From NCBI GenBank assembly GCA_024235695.1, contig JACKLX010000016.1, positions 32,998 through 96,997 of the forward strand: 64,000 bases of DNA. The letters run 5' to 3'. Positions 46,201 through 55,353 of this stretch are shown here, piece after piece; the first letter of the stretch is position 1; each line of letters starts with the position of its first letter. The notes beneath the pieces were generated by a model. The model saw nothing but the letters and a program-made list of their open reading frames with translations. It made no database searches and was not told the DNA's origin. The position numbers and the translations under genes were made by a program. Source of the DNA: Accumulibacter sp. (GTDB lineage: Bacteria > Pseudomonadota > Gammaproteobacteria > Burkholderiales > Rhodocyclaceae).

Positions 46201-47920
46201 GTTGCTGGCGGCCTTTGATCACCGTCATCTGTTCCTCGACCCCGACCCCGACCCGGCGGCCAGTTTTGCCGAGCGGCAAAGGCTGTTCGAACTGCCGCGC
46301 TCGTCGTGGGCCGACTACGACCCGACGCTGATCTCCAGCGGCGGTGGCGTCTGGTCGCGCACCGCCAAGTCGATTCCGCTGTCGCCGGAGGTCCGTGCCT
46401 GGCTCGGCACCACGGCACTGCAATTGCCTCCGCACGAGCTGATCAAGATCCTCCTGCAGGCACCGGTCGATCTCCTCTACAACGGGGGCATAGGCACCTA
46501 CGTCAAGGCCAGCAGCGAGAGTCATCTCGACGCCAACGATCGCGGCAACGACCTGCTGCGGGTAGACGCCAACCAGCTGCAGGCGCGGGTGGTCGGCGAA
46601 GGCGGCAACCTCGGGCTGACGCAGCAGGGCCGAATCGAGTTTTCCCTCGCCGGCGGTCGCATCTACACCGACGCCATCGACAACTCGGCCGGCGTCGACT
46701 GCTCCGACCACGAGGTCAACATCAAGATCCTGCTCGCCGGGCTGATCGCTCGCGGCGACGTCACCGGCAAGCAGCGTGACGCCCTGCTGGCATCGATGAC
46801 CGACGAGGTAGGCCGCCTGGTCCTGGCCGACAACTATCAGCAGACGCAGGCGATTTCGCTCGAAGTTGCCGCCGGTGCCGAACTGATCGAAGGGCACGGA
46901 CGTTTCATTCGCGCCCTCGAGGCCAGCGGCGCGCTGCGCCGAAGCATCGAGGCGCTACCCGACGACAAGCGGCTCGCCGAACGTGCCCAGCAGCAGCGCG
47001 GGCTCACCGCGCCGGAGCTCTCGGTCCTCCTGGCGTACGCCAAGATCACCCTGAAGGAAGCGATTCTCGCTTCCGAGCTGCCCGACAGCGAAGACGTCTA
47101 CGAGCTGTTGGTGAACTACTTCCCGGCGGCCGTTCTCGATCGCTGCCGCGAGCTGCTGCCGGCGCACCCGCTCAAGCGCGACATCATCACCACGCAGCTG
47201 GTCAATCGCCTGGTCAACCGGATGGGAACGATCTTCGTCATGCAGGTCGGCGACGAGACCGGTGCCTCGCCGGCGCAGGTCGCCGGTGCCTGGTACGCGG
47301 CCAGCAGCGTGCTCGGCGCCGAAGCACTGTGGCACGACATCGAGGGGCTCGACCTGGTGGTCGACGCGGCCAGCCAGATGCAATTGATGGCCGGTCTGCG
47401 GGCAATGACGGCCGAGGCGACGCGGGCGCTGCTGCCGCGCTACGTTGCCGGCGCGTCGATCGCGCAGCTGGTCGACGACTACCGGCCGGCGGTGGTGGAC
47501 AGCATGGACCGCGTTCGCGCCGGGGCCAGCGGCACGGAAGTCGTGTCGACGCTGATCGAGGGGCGCGGCGAGATCGTCGTCGCCTTCGAACTGGTCAATC
47601 TGGCGCGTGCCTGCGCTCACCCGCTCGACGAGGTCGCCAGCGCGCTGCGCGATCTCGCCGAGCAAATCGATCTCGACTGGTTCGGCGCCGCCGTCCACCG
47701 GCTGCCGGCCGGCAACCGCTGGCAGGCGAGGGCGCGCGCGCAGCTTGCCGGCGAGCTCACCGGCCTTCGCCAGCAGCTGCTGCAGCAGGTGCTGGGCGCC
47801 CGGCTGGCGGCGACAGCCGAGGCGGCGGCAGTGCTCGACGAGCTGAAGAGCAACGTGCCGCAGGACCTGGCGATGCTCTCCGCCGGCCTTGCCGAGATCA
47901 AGCGCTTGTTGGCGGCCTGA
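43247..47920 (+). CDS. gdhB: NAD-specific glutamate dehydrogenase, large type
   Basis: The 1557-residue protein is of the 180-kDa class of catabolic NAD-dependent glutamate dehydrogenases. It has an N-terminal ACT-containing regulatory half (residues 1 to about 700), a catalytic core with LRGAKVARGGLRWSDRMEDF near 790, LGSKGGFVCK with the catalytic lysine, FTVVGVGDMSGDVFGNGML and VGEGGNLGLTQ, and a long C-terminal helical region. It feeds glutamate into 2-oxoglutarate and ammonium, often under allosteric control. ATG 43247 has GAGGAG upstream. Confidence 0.95.
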   Translation: MAKLTESTLNLRRNLREIATQQNLSARIDEYLDCYFGDVELNDAVDASPEELLGAAVQHFRLGETRASGQAVVALYTPDFDRHGWHSPHTVIDVVTDDMPFLVDSLSMLVSRHGLVIHRILHPLISAQRGAEGDLQRVLSGVAAGSQAESWIHLEIDRVGDSGFLAQLRQEMVSVLADVRAAVEDVAAMHRSMQQAYDEMLAVKTADGDEVAAYLNWIGVNNFVFLGYADYLVSAGEKVLSRVADSGLGILRHTDHPGFGRCLAGIPGAVDELARDPLPVILVKTDARSTVHRSAYLDFIGVKRYDAAGQVIGLRALVGLYTAHVYHVAATDIPLLRRKIAAVREAIGFVPRSHRDKTLVNVLETYPRDELIEIAQDDLMAIASGIVSLHEREQVRVFMRNDAWGRYVSAMIYMPRDRFDTKLRKRISALLQEALAADHVDFFIMLGESRLARIHFIVHTPVGTAYHYDAEEIERQVARIVRGWADELKHNLIGHYGEARGNALLRRYSPELPLFYQERVTPASAVSDLERLEAAEKSGRVEVKLSAAHGDDGAHQHLKLFRRGRPRPLSAILPILENLGLTVLSEQPFNLPQSDLHVADFAVQLPDPAALNDDTTRQAFIELLESLLRDDAENDGFNRLVLLAGLNGRQISILRAYRRYLRQAGLPFSQVFIENCLATHSRITRGLVDLFEALFSPTADEARARAISDELSAALLQVSNPNDDRILAALQTVIEATLRTNAYQSASDGKSRDYLSFKLSSRDIPFLPQPVPLYEIFVYSERVEGVHLRGAKVARGGLRWSDRMEDFRTEVLGLVKAQMVKNAVIVPLGSKGGFVCKRLPAVSDREAFQAEGIACYTTFIRGLLDLTDNLVDGRVVPPRGVRRRDGDDAYLVVAADKGTATFSDIANGIAIEYGFWLGDAFASGGSVGYDHKKMGITARGAWEAVKRHFRELGLDIQTQPFTVVGVGDMSGDVFGNGMLLSPAIKLLAAFDHRHLFLDPDPDPAASFAERQRLFELPRSSWADYDPTLISSGGGVWSRTAKSIPLSPEVRAWLGTTALQLPPHELIKILLQAPVDLLYNGGIGTYVKASSESHLDANDRGNDLLRVDANQLQARVVGEGGNLGLTQQGRIEFSLAGGRIYTDAIDNSAGVDCSDHEVNIKILLAGLIARGDVTGKQRDALLASMTDEVGRLVLADNYQQTQAISLEVAAGAELIEGHGRFIRALEASGALRRSIEALPDDKRLAERAQQQRGLTAPELSVLLAYAKITLKEAILASELPDSEDVYELLVNYFPAAVLDRCRELLPAHPLKRDIITTQLVNRLVNRMGTIFVMQVGDETGASPAQVAGAWYAASSVLGAEALWHDIEGLDLVVDAASQMQLMAGLRAMTAEATRALLPRYVAGASIAQLVDDYRPAVVDSMDRVRAGASGTEVVSTLIEGRGEIVVAFELVNLARACAHPLDEVASALRDLAEQIDLDWFGAAVHRLPAGNRWQARARAQLAGELTGLRQQLLQQVLGARLAATAEAAAVLDELKSNVPQDLAMLSAGLAEIKRLLAA

Positions 47921-48126
47921 CGGTCATCAACTGGCGACACCCCGGCGATCGTGAAAGTGACGGCCGCCTCCCTCACTTGCCGTGTGCATGCCGGCAGCGT
48001 TCGGCGGCCGGGGAGCATGCTCCCTGAACTTGCCGTTGCGCTTCCCGACCCTGGTTCCGTGTCCGGGACGAGGGTCGTCGTGAGTCGCTGCGCTGGCCCG
48101 CGTGCGGACGTCGCCGGCGACAGCCG

Positions 48127-49431
48127 ATGACTGGCCGCGGCACTCCTCGCCGGTTGCTGCAGCAGATGTTTGCGGCGGCGGTCGACAGCGCGCAGCCCGC
48201 GCACTGCCTGCCGCCGCACCTGCCGCAGGTCGCCCGGCTGCTGCCCGGCAGCGGCCCGGGGCGGCTGCTGGTCATCGGCGCCGGCAAGGCCTCGGCGGCG
48301 ATGGCCAGGGCGGTCGAGGATCACTGGCCCGGTCCCGCTCCCATCTCCGGGCTGGTGGTCACCCGTTACGGCCATGGCGTTCCCTGCCGGCAGGTCGAAA
48401 TCGTCGAAGCGGCGCATCCGCTGCCCGATGCCGCTGGCCTGCGCGCCGCGGCACGCATTCGCGAGCTGGTCATGCCGCTGGGCGCCGACGACGTCGTACT
48501 GTGCCTGATTTCCGGTGGCGGTTCGGCCCTGCTTGCCCTGCCGCTCGAAGGCATCACGCTCGAGGACAAGCAGGCGCTCAACCGGCAATTGCTCGAGTCG
48601 GGCGCCAGCATCGGCGAAATCAACTGTCTGCGGCGCCACCTGTCGGCGATCAAGGGCGGGCGCCTGGCGGCGGCTTGCCATCCGGCGCGGGTGGTCAGCC
48701 TGCTGATCTCCGACGTGCCCGGCGACAAGGCCTGCGACATCGCCTCCGGACCGACGGTCGGCGACGCCAGCAGCTGCGCCGACGCACTGGCGATCGTCCG
48801 CCGCTACGGCATTGCGCTGCCGGCGAACGTCCGCGAGGCGCTCGAAAGCGGCCGCGGCGAGTCGGTGAAGCCGGACGACGCGCGCCTGGCCGGCAGCGAA
48901 ACGCGACTGATCGCGACGCCGCAGATGGCTCTCGAAGCCGCCGCCGAGGTCGCCCGCGCAGCCGGCGTCGTCCCCCACATTCTCGGCGACAGCATCGAAG
49001 GCGAGGCGCGCGACGTTGGCAAGGTGATGGCCGCGATCGCCCGCCAGGTGGCGCAGCACGGACAGCCGTTCGCGACGCCCTGCGTGCTGCTCTCGGGTGG
49101 CGAGACGACGGTCACCGTGCGTGGCAAGGGCTGTGGCGGGCGCAATGTCGAATTCCTCCTGTCGCTCGCCGTCGCGCTCGATGGCCTGGCCGGCGTTCAT
49201 GCGCTGGCGGCCGACACCGATGGCGTCGATGGTCAGCAGGAGATCGCCGGCGCCTACCTGGCGCCCGATTCGCTGGCGCGCGCCTGGGACCAGGGCATCC
49301 GGCCAAGGGACAGCCTCGACGACAACGATGGCCACGGCTTCTTCCAGGCGCTCGGCGATTCGATCGTCAGCGGCCCGACACTGACCAACGTCAACGACTT
49401 TCGCGCCATCCTGATCGAATCGCGCCGATAG
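48127..49431 (+). CDS. glycerate 2-kinase (GckA/TtuD, MOFRL family)
   Basis: The 434-residue enzyme phosphorylates D-glycerate to 2-phosphoglycerate. It has the DUF4147 N-terminal Rossmann-like domain with LLVIGAGKASAAMARAVE, LCLISGGGSALLALP and SDVPGDKACDIASGPT, and the C-terminal MOFRL domain with CVLLSGGETTVTVRGKGCGG. Length and layout are typical. No glyoxylate or tartronate gene is adjacent. The gene begins 206 bases after the glutamate dehydrogenase stop. Confidence 0.93.
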   Translation: MTGRGTPRRLLQQMFAAAVDSAQPAHCLPPHLPQVARLLPGSGPGRLLVIGAGKASAAMARAVEDHWPGPAPISGLVVTRYGHGVPCRQVEIVEAAHPLPDAAGLRAAARIRELVMPLGADDVVLCLISGGGSALLALPLEGITLEDKQALNRQLLESGASIGEINCLRRHLSAIKGGRLAAACHPARVVSLLISDVPGDKACDIASGPTVGDASSCADALAIVRRYGIALPANVREALESGRGESVKPDDARLAGSETRLIATPQMALEAAAEVARAAGVVPHILGDSIEGEARDVGKVMAAIARQVAQHGQPFATPCVLLSGGETTVTVRGKGCGGRNVEFLLSLAVALDGLAGVHALAADTDGVDGQQEIAGAYLAPDSLARAWDQGIRPRDSLDDNDGHGFFQALGDSIVSGPTLTNVNDFRAILIESRR

Positions 49432-49612
49432 CACCCGGCGAGAGGTCGGCGCCTGCTCGCGTCCGCGGCTCGCCGGCGACGCCGAGCGGGGTTGCCCGAG
49501 ATCGTCCGAGATCGTCGGAGAGCGGCACGCAGGGCGTCGGGATGTGCGGCCGGCCGCCTCGAAACGGCGCCAATGCGGTGCGCCGCTGGCCATGGATGTG
49601 GCGCGCCGCGGC

Positions 49613-49624
49613 GCATAATTATGC
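49613..49624. promoter_or_regulatory. AT-rich palindrome upstream of the DUF2889-sucCD genes
   Basis: GCATAATTATGC is a perfect 12-base palindrome in otherwise GC-rich DNA, 91 bases before the DUF2889 start. A TAGAAT at 49656-49661 may be a -10 element, but no -35 was convincing. It could be an operator; no known regulator is matched. Confidence 0.25.
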
Positions 49625-49714
49625 ATTTCGCCGAGAATCGCCGGTCATTCTGGTGTAGAATTGCCTGCCAGCTGCGAAGCCTTGACGGGCTCGCCAATCC
49701 CCTCAGGATCCTTG

Positions 49715-50266
49715 ATGCCGCTGCCCCCACCGATTGCCGAACGCACCCGCATGCACCTTCGCAGCGTTCAGCTCGACGGTTACAAGCGCGACGACGGGTG
49801 CTGGGACATCGAGGCCCGTCTGGTCGACGTCAAGGACCACGACTACCCGCTGTCATCCGGTCTGCGCAAGCAGGGGGAGGCGGTGCACGACATGTCGGTG
49901 CGGGTGACCATCGATCACCAGATGAACATCCTTGATGCCGCCGCCAGCGTCGATGCCATGCCCTACGACGGTTATTGCGACCGCATCGTCCCCGACTATA
50001 CGCAGCTGATCGGCCTCAATCTTTTCCATGGCTTCCGGACGGATGTCAAGAACCTGTTCCGCAGCACCCGCGGTTGTTCGCATCTCAGCGAACTGGTGAT
50101 GTTCCTGCCGACCGCGGCGCTGCAAACCTTCGCCAGCGACGTGCGCGACGACGACGATAGCGGGCACAAGCCCTATCAGCTGGATCGTTGCCACGCGCTG
50201 GAGTCGCATTCGGACGCGGTCCGGCGCTTTTACCCGCGTTGGTACCGTGGCCAGAAGCCCGGGTAG
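49715..50266 (+). CDS. DUF2889 domain protein
   Basis: The 183-residue protein has the DUF2889 pattern: an N-terminal [19 protein letters not shown], the Asp/His-rich [18 protein letters not shown], and a central cysteine region with [19 protein letters not shown]. The function of this family is unknown; it is often found just before sucC in betaproteobacteria, as here. ATG 49715 begins [10 protein letters not shown], the usual N-terminus, with AGGA upstream; an extension to 49661 is less likely. Confidence 0.87.
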   Translation: MPLPPPIAERTRMHLRSVQLDGYKRDDGCWDIEARLVDVKDHDYPLSSGLRKQGEAVHDMSVRVTIDHQMNILDAAASVDAMPYDGYCDRIVPDYTQLIGLNLFHGFRTDVKNLFRSTRGCSHLSELVMFLPTAALQTFASDVRDDDDSGHKPYQLDRCHALESHSDAVRRFYPRWYRGQKPG

Positions 50267-50340
50267 GAAGGTCTGCCCGTGTTTCCTACGTTGATTACTT
50301 TCGTTACAACTCGCAACCTCAACTCAAGCAAGGAAAGCGC

Positions 50341-51501
50341 ATGAAAATTCACGAATATCAGGGCAAGCAGCTCCTGAAGAAGTTCGGCGTTGTCGTTCCG
50401 CGCGGGGTGTTCTGTCAATCCGTCGATGAAGCGGTCAAGGCAGCCGAATCCCTGGGTGGCAAACTCTGGGTGGTCAAGGCGCAGATTCACGCCGGCGGTC
50501 GCGGCAAGGGCGGTGGCGTGAAGGTCGCCAAGTCGCTGGACGAAGTCCGCGAGTTCGCCGGCCAGATCCTCGGCATGCAGCTGGTCACTCACCAGACCGG
50601 CCCGGCCGGCCAGAAAGTGCGTCGGCTGCTGATCGAAGAGGGGGCCGACATCCGCAAGGAATACTATGTCGCCGCGCTCACCGATCGGACCACCCAGACG
50701 GTGGCGATGATGGCTTCTTCGGAAGGCGGCATGGACATCGAGAAGGTTGCGCACGATACCCCGGAGAAAATCCTCAAGGTCTTCGTCGACCCCGAGGAAG
50801 GCTTGAGCGCCAGGCAGGCGGCCGAGCTGGCCACCGGCATCGGTGTGCCGGCCGAGTCGGTCGACCGTGCGGTTGCCGCGCTGCAGGGCCTCTTCAAGTG
50901 CTACATGGAAACCGACGCCTCGCTGGCCGAGATCAACCCGCTGATTCTCGAGGGCGACGGCAACATCAAGGCGATCGACGCCAAGTTCAACTTCGACTCC
51001 AACGCGCTCTATCGTCAGCCCGAAATCATGGCTTTCCGCGACCTCGACGAAGAGGATCCCGACGAGCTCGAGGCGTCCAAGCACGATCTCTCGTACATCT
51101 CGCTCGACGGCAACATCGGCTGCCTGGTCAATGGCGCCGGCCTGGCGATGGCGACCATGGACACCATCAAGTTCTTCGGTGCCGAACCGGCCAACTTCCT
51201 TGACGTCGGCGGTGGTGCGACGACCGAGAAGGTGACCTCGGCGTTCCAGATAATGCTCAAGAATCCCAAGGTCAAGGGCATCCTGGTGAACATTTTCGGC
51301 GGCATCATGCGTTGCGACACGATCGCCACCGGCGTCGTGGCGGCGGCCCGCGAGACCCATCTCTCGGTACCGCTGGTGGTCCGCATGAAGGGGACCAACG
51401 AAGATATCGGCAAGAAGATCCTCAGCGATTCGGGTCTGCCGATCATCACTGCCGATTCCATGGCCGATGCCGCCACCAAGATCGTTGCTGCGGTCAAGTA
51501 A
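50341..51501 (+). CDS. sucC: succinyl-CoA ligase, beta subunit
   Basis: The 386-residue ATP-grasp subunit starts [17 protein letters not shown] at ATG 50341 with AAGGAAAG upstream. The nucleotide site is seen in [16 protein letters not shown], the metal site in [12 protein letters not shown], and CoA and catalytic contacts in [13 protein letters not shown]. With sucD it turns succinyl-CoA into succinate and a nucleoside triphosphate in the TCA cycle. sucD begins ten bases after its stop. Confidence 0.97.
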   Translation: MKIHEYQGKQLLKKFGVVVPRGVFCQSVDEAVKAAESLGGKLWVVKAQIHAGGRGKGGGVKVAKSLDEVREFAGQILGMQLVTHQTGPAGQKVRRLLIEEGADIRKEYYVAALTDRTTQTVAMMASSEGGMDIEKVAHDTPEKILKVFVDPEEGLSARQAAELATGIGVPAESVDRAVAALQGLFKCYMETDASLAEINPLILEGDGNIKAIDAKFNFDSNALYRQPEIMAFRDLDEEDPDELEASKHDLSYISLDGNIGCLVNGAGLAMATMDTIKFFGAEPANFLDVGGGATTEKVTSAFQIMLKNPKVKGILVNIFGGIMRCDTIATGVVAAARETHLSVPLVVRMKGTNEDIGKKILSDSGLPIITADSMADAATKIVAAVK

Positions 51502-51510
51502 GGAGCCAAG

Positions 51511-52400
51511 ATGTCCATTCTGATTAACAAAGACACCAAGATCATCACCCAGGGCATGACCGGCAAGACCGGGCAGTTCCATACCGAGAAATGCCAGGAA
51601 TACGCCAACGGCAAGAACTGCTTCGTCGCCGGCGTCAACCCCAAGAAAGCCGGCGAGAGCCTGCTCGGCATTCCCATCTTCGGCTCGGTCAGGATGCCGC
51701 CGCCGCGACCGGCGCCACCGTTTCGGTGATCTACGTGCCGCCGCCAGCGCGCCGCGGCGATCTGGGAAGCCGTCGAAGCCGATCTCGACCTGGTGGTCTG
51801 CATTACCGAGGGATTCCCGTTCGCGACATGCTGGTCGTTCGCAACCGGATGAAGAAGCGCGAAGCCGCCGGCGGCAAGAAGACCCTGCTGCTCGGCCCCA
51901 ACTGCCCCGGCCTGATCACCCCGGAAGAAGTCAAGATCGGCATCATGCCCGGTCACATTCACCGCAAGGGGCGCATCGGCGTCGTTTCGCGTTCCGGAAC
52001 GCTGACCAACGAAGCCGTCGGCCAGCTGACCGAGATCGGCCTCGGCCAGTCGACCGCCGTCGGCACCGGTGGTGACCCGATCAACGGCCTCAAGCACATC
52101 GACATCATGCGGCTGTTCAACGACGATCCGGATACCGACGCGGTGATCATGATCGGCGAGATCGGTGGTCCCGACGAAGCCGATGCCGCGGTGTGGTGCA
52201 AGGCCAACATGAAGAAGCCGATCGTCGGCTTCATCGCCGGAGTGACCGCTCCGGCAGGCAAGCGCATGGGCCACGCCGGCGCGCTGATCTCCGGCGGTGC
52301 CGACACCGCTGACGCCAAGCTCGCGATCATGGAAGAGTGCGGCTTCACGGTGACCCGCGACCCGTCGGAAATGGGCAAGCTGATCAAGAAGCTGATCTAG
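51511..52400 (+). pseudogene. sucD: succinyl-CoA ligase alpha subunit, interrupted by frameshifts
   Basis: Both ends are normal SucD: MSILINKDTKIITQGMTGKT from ATG 51511 and a complete C-terminal half from GIPVRDMLVVRN to KKLI at 52400, including the active-site region HAGALISGG. Between about 51690 and 51815 the frame is lost. One base is missing near 51691, two near 51757 and one near 51812; restoring them by eye rebuilds the family sequence ATGATVSVIYVPP, IWEAVEADLDL and TEGIPVRDM. All surrounding sequence is well kept and the gene is normally needed, so sequencing or assembly error is likely, but a true mutation cannot be excluded. The catalytic partner sucC is intact. Confidence 0.9.
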
Positions 52401-52432
52401 GCGCAAGCCTGCAGGCCTGCAGTCCGGGCAGG

Positions 52433-52460
52433 AAAAAGGCAGACCGCGGTCTGCCTTTTT
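52433..52460 (+). terminator. rho-independent terminator after sucD
   Basis: A perfect hairpin, AAAAAGGCAGACC then GCGGTCTGCC, is followed by TTTTT, 32 bases past the sucD stop. It closes the DUF2889-sucC-sucD unit. The A-run before the stem would make it work on the other strand too. Confidence 0.92.
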
Positions 52461-52595
52461 CGTTGCGGCGAAGCGCCTGCCCGATGACGTCGGCCATTTG
52501 CCGTTAGAATCCCTGCTGCGGCCCGGTGGCGCACGGCACGCGCGCCGCCGCCGGGCGGCTGATGGGGATCGCTTGACTACCGGTGCGAGAAAGAA

Positions 52596-53555
52596 ATGGC
52601 ACTTTTCCTGAATGAACAAGACGTCGAGCAACTGCTCACCATGCCGCTGGCGCTGGCAGCGGTCGAGGCCGCGCATCGCCAGCTCTCGTCAGGGCACGCC
52701 TGCGACGTACCACGGCAAAGGACGCGCCTGCCGCAGACCACCCTGCACATCCTGCAGGGCGCCCTGCCCGAACTCGACGCGATCGGTTACAAGGCCTATA
52801 CCAGCAACCGCTCGGGCGTGCGTTTCCTGGTGCACCTGTTCGAGGCGTCGAGCGGCCGCCTGCGGGCGGTGATCGAGGCCGACCGCCTGGGGATGATGCG
52901 TACCGGTGCGGCGTCGGGCGTTGCCACCCGCTGCCTGGCCCGGCCCGACGCAGAGGTGCTCGGGATGTTCGGTGCCGGCTGGCAGGCCGAGGGACATCTC
53001 GAAGCGCTGGCCGCGGTACGTGCGCTCAGGCGGGTCAAGGTGCATGCACGCCACGCCGAGCGGCTGGCCGCCTTCTGCAGGCGGATGTCCGAACGTCTGG
53101 GGATCGACGTCGTGCCGCTCGATTCGCCGGAAGCGGTGGTGCGCGACAGCGACATCGTCAGCACCGTCACGACCGCGTCGACGCCGCTGTTCAGCGCCGA
53201 CTGGCTGTCGCCGGGTACGCATCTCAATGCCGCCGGGTCGAATTCGCTGATCCGTCGCGAACTTGGCGAAGACGTTCTGAAGCGTTGCTCACCGATCGTC
53301 GTCGATAGTGTCGAAACGGCGCTGCGCGAGGCTGGCGACCTGCTGCCGCTGCTCGAAAAGGGGCGCCTGCAGGCCCGCAGCCTGGTCGAACTCGGCGAGG
53401 TTCTCTGCGGTCGGCAGCCGGGGCGGTCGACCGTCGAGCAGATCACGCTGTTCGAGTCGCAGGGGATGGCGGTGCAGGATCTGGCGGTCGCCGTCCGCCT
53501 CGAGGCGCTGGCCAGGGCGCGTGGCGTGGGCATCGAATTGCCTTATGGCGGCTAG
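52596..53555 (+). CDS. ornithine cyclodeaminase/mu-crystallin family protein
   Basis: The 319-residue protein has the family N-terminus with MPLALAAVEAAHRQLSSG, the substrate region around TSNRSGVRFLVHLFEASSG and the dinucleotide motif LGMFGAGWQAEGHLEAL at about residues 126-142, then VVRDSDIVSTVTTASTP. Members are ornithine cyclodeaminases, alanine dehydrogenases or pyrroline-2-carboxylate reductases; the residues visible do not choose between them. ATG 52596 is supported by GAGAAAG. It follows the sucD terminator as an independent gene. Confidence 0.88.
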   Translation: MALFLNEQDVEQLLTMPLALAAVEAAHRQLSSGHACDVPRQRTRLPQTTLHILQGALPELDAIGYKAYTSNRSGVRFLVHLFEASSGRLRAVIEADRLGMMRTGAASGVATRCLARPDAEVLGMFGAGWQAEGHLEALAAVRALRRVKVHARHAERLAAFCRRMSERLGIDVVPLDSPEAVVRDSDIVSTVTTASTPLFSADWLSPGTHLNAAGSNSLIRRELGEDVLKRCSPIVVDSVETALREAGDLLPLLEKGRLQARSLVELGEVLCGRQPGRSTVEQITLFESQGMAVQDLAVAVRLEALARARGVGIELPYGG

Positions 53556-53682
53556 TGTTGGCACAATGCAGTCCACGACGCGCGAGTGAGCGCCGGCACC
53601 CTGCTCTGCGCTGCCGAACGCGGCGCCGGGGCGGCGTGAGTCGCGATCGCCGCGGCTGGCGGGTCAGGCAACGGGAGAATAC

Positions 53683-54510
53683 GTGACGAACAGTCTGCTG
53701 GGGGCGCTTGAGATCGCCACCCGTACCGATCCCGGGCTGGTGCGGGGACAGAACGAAGATTCGGTGTTTGCCGACGCCGATCGTGGTCTGGCGATCCTGG
53801 CCGACGGGATGGGCGGCTACAACGCCGGCGAGGTCGCCAGCAGAATGGCGACGGAGATTCTCTCGAGCCGACTGGAGAAGGCTTTCCTGGACGCCGCAGC
53901 GCACGAAGCCGAAGGCGGCGGCCAGGCCGTGGTCCAGCGTTCGCTGGTCGAGCACATTGCGGCGGTAAACACCGCGATCTATTGCGCGGCGACCGATCAG
54001 TCGCAGTTCGGCGGCATGGGCACGACGCTGGTCGCGACGGTGTTTTGCGACGACCGCGTGATCGTTGCGCATATCGGCGATTCGCGGCTCTATCGTTTGC
54101 GCGGTGAGGAGTTCGTCGCCTTGACGCGCGACCATTCCCTGTTGCAGGAGCAGATCGACAGCGGCCAGATCTCGCAGGAAGAAGCGCGCTTTTCGATCAA
54201 CCGCAACCTGGTGACGCGCGCTGTCGGCGTCGATCCGGTGGTCGAGGCCGAGGTGCACGTGCACGCGGTTTGCCCCGGCGACGTCTATCTTTTGTGCTCG
54301 GATGGCCTTTACGACATGGTCGAAGAGGACGAAATCCAGCACGCGCTGGAACTGTTCGGCGTCAACCTCGAGCTTGCCGCCGGGCAGTTGATCCAGATGG
54401 CCAACGACAACGGCGGCGAGGATAATGTTTCGGTGGTGGTGGTCAAGGTCCTGCACGAATTCCCGGCAGCCCGTGGCCGCTGGTCGAAACTGCGGTCATG
54501 GTTTAGATAA
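53683..54510 (+). CDS. PP2C-type serine/threonine protein phosphatase
   Basis: The 275-residue phosphatase begins at GTG 53683 with GGGAGA upstream. All metal-site motifs are there: TDPGLVRGQNEDSVF, LADGMGGYNAGEVAS, GMGTTLVATVF, VAHIGDSRLYRLR, CSDGLYDMV and GGEDNVSVVVV. Stp1/PrpC-like enzymes reverse Ser/Thr kinase action. The next gene, 14 bases on, encodes a two-FHA-domain phosphopeptide reader, a classical partner, but no protein kinase gene lies in the window. Confidence 0.95.
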   Translation: MTNSLLGALEIATRTDPGLVRGQNEDSVFADADRGLAILADGMGGYNAGEVASRMATEILSSRLEKAFLDAAAHEAEGGGQAVVQRSLVEHIAAVNTAIYCAATDQSQFGGMGTTLVATVFCDDRVIVAHIGDSRLYRLRGEEFVALTRDHSLLQEQIDSGQISQEEARFSINRNLVTRAVGVDPVVEAEVHVHAVCPGDVYLLCSDGLYDMVEEDEIQHALELFGVNLELAAGQLIQMANDNGGEDNVSVVVVKVLHEFPAARGRWSKLRSWFR

Positions 54511-54524
54511 GGACGAAGAAGGCG

Positions 54525-55217
54525 ATGGCAAAGCTCATACTCAGCATGGATGGTCTGGTTCTCAAGGAAATCCCGCTGCTCAAGGAGCGCATGAGTATCG
54601 GCCGCAAGGCGCACAACGACATCCAGATCGACAACATGGCGATCAGCGGTGAGCACGCGGCGGTGGTGACCATTCTCAGTGATTCCTTCCTCGAGGATCT
54701 GAACAGCACCAACGGCACGCTGGTCAACGGGCAGTCGGTCAAGAAGCATTTTCTCAAGGACGGCGACGTCATCGAGCTCGGCAAGTACAAGATGAAGTAT
54801 CTGGCGGCGCCGGTGGCGCCTGGCGAGGTTGCCGACTACGACAAAAGCATGTTGTTTCAGTCGGGTCCGCTGCCCGACGTGGCGACGCTCGGCGACCCGA
54901 TGATCGCCGCCGTCGCGCAGTCGCAGGCGTCGGCGCCGGCCGCCCCGACGCTGCCGGCGGCGGCGATCCAGCTGCTCTCGGGATCCAACGCCGGCCGCGA
55001 ACTGCCGCTGACCAAGACGCTGACGACGCTCGGCAAGCCCGGTCTGCAGGTGGCGGTGATCGCCAGGCGTCCGCACGGCTATTTCCTGACGCACGTCGAG
55101 GGGGCGAAGTTTCCGACGGTGAACGGTCGCGTCCTCGACGGGCAGGCGCATTGCCTGCAGGATCACGACGTGATCGAGATTGCCGGCGTGAAGATGGAAT
55201 TCTTCCTGAAGACCTGA
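54525..55217 (+). CDS. FHA-domain protein, probably two FHA domains
   Basis: The 230-residue protein has an N-terminal FHA domain (residues about 20-90) with the key MSIGRKAHNDIQI, SGEHA and NSTNGTLVNG motifs that bind phosphothreonine. After a Pro/Ala linker, residues about 145-228 look like a second, diverged FHA fold (TTLGKPG, FPTVNGRVL, DHDVIEIAGVKMEFF). It follows the PP2C phosphatase gene by 14 bases, and the pair likely serves phospho-Thr signalling. Its stop codon overlaps an ATG of a short frame at 55217. Confidence 0.92.
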   Translation: MAKLILSMDGLVLKEIPLLKERMSIGRKAHNDIQIDNMAISGEHAAVVTILSDSFLEDLNSTNGTLVNGQSVKKHFLKDGDVIELGKYKMKYLAAPVAPGEVADYDKSMLFQSGPLPDVATLGDPMIAAVAQSQASAPAAPTLPAAAIQLLSGSNAGRELPLTKTLTTLGKPGLQVAVIARRPHGYFLTHVEGAKFPTVNGRVLDGQAHCLQDHDVIEIAGVKMEFFLKT

Positions 55218-55353
55218 TGAGCGCCTCTTCCCGGCCTGCATTCGACCAGCAGCGACACGCCTTCCGGCCGTCCGCGTCGAACGTGTCGGACTCGTCGGAC
55301 TCGTTGAACTCGTCCAGCCATCGTCAGCAGGCGGTGGATCCGGCGGAGCGATC

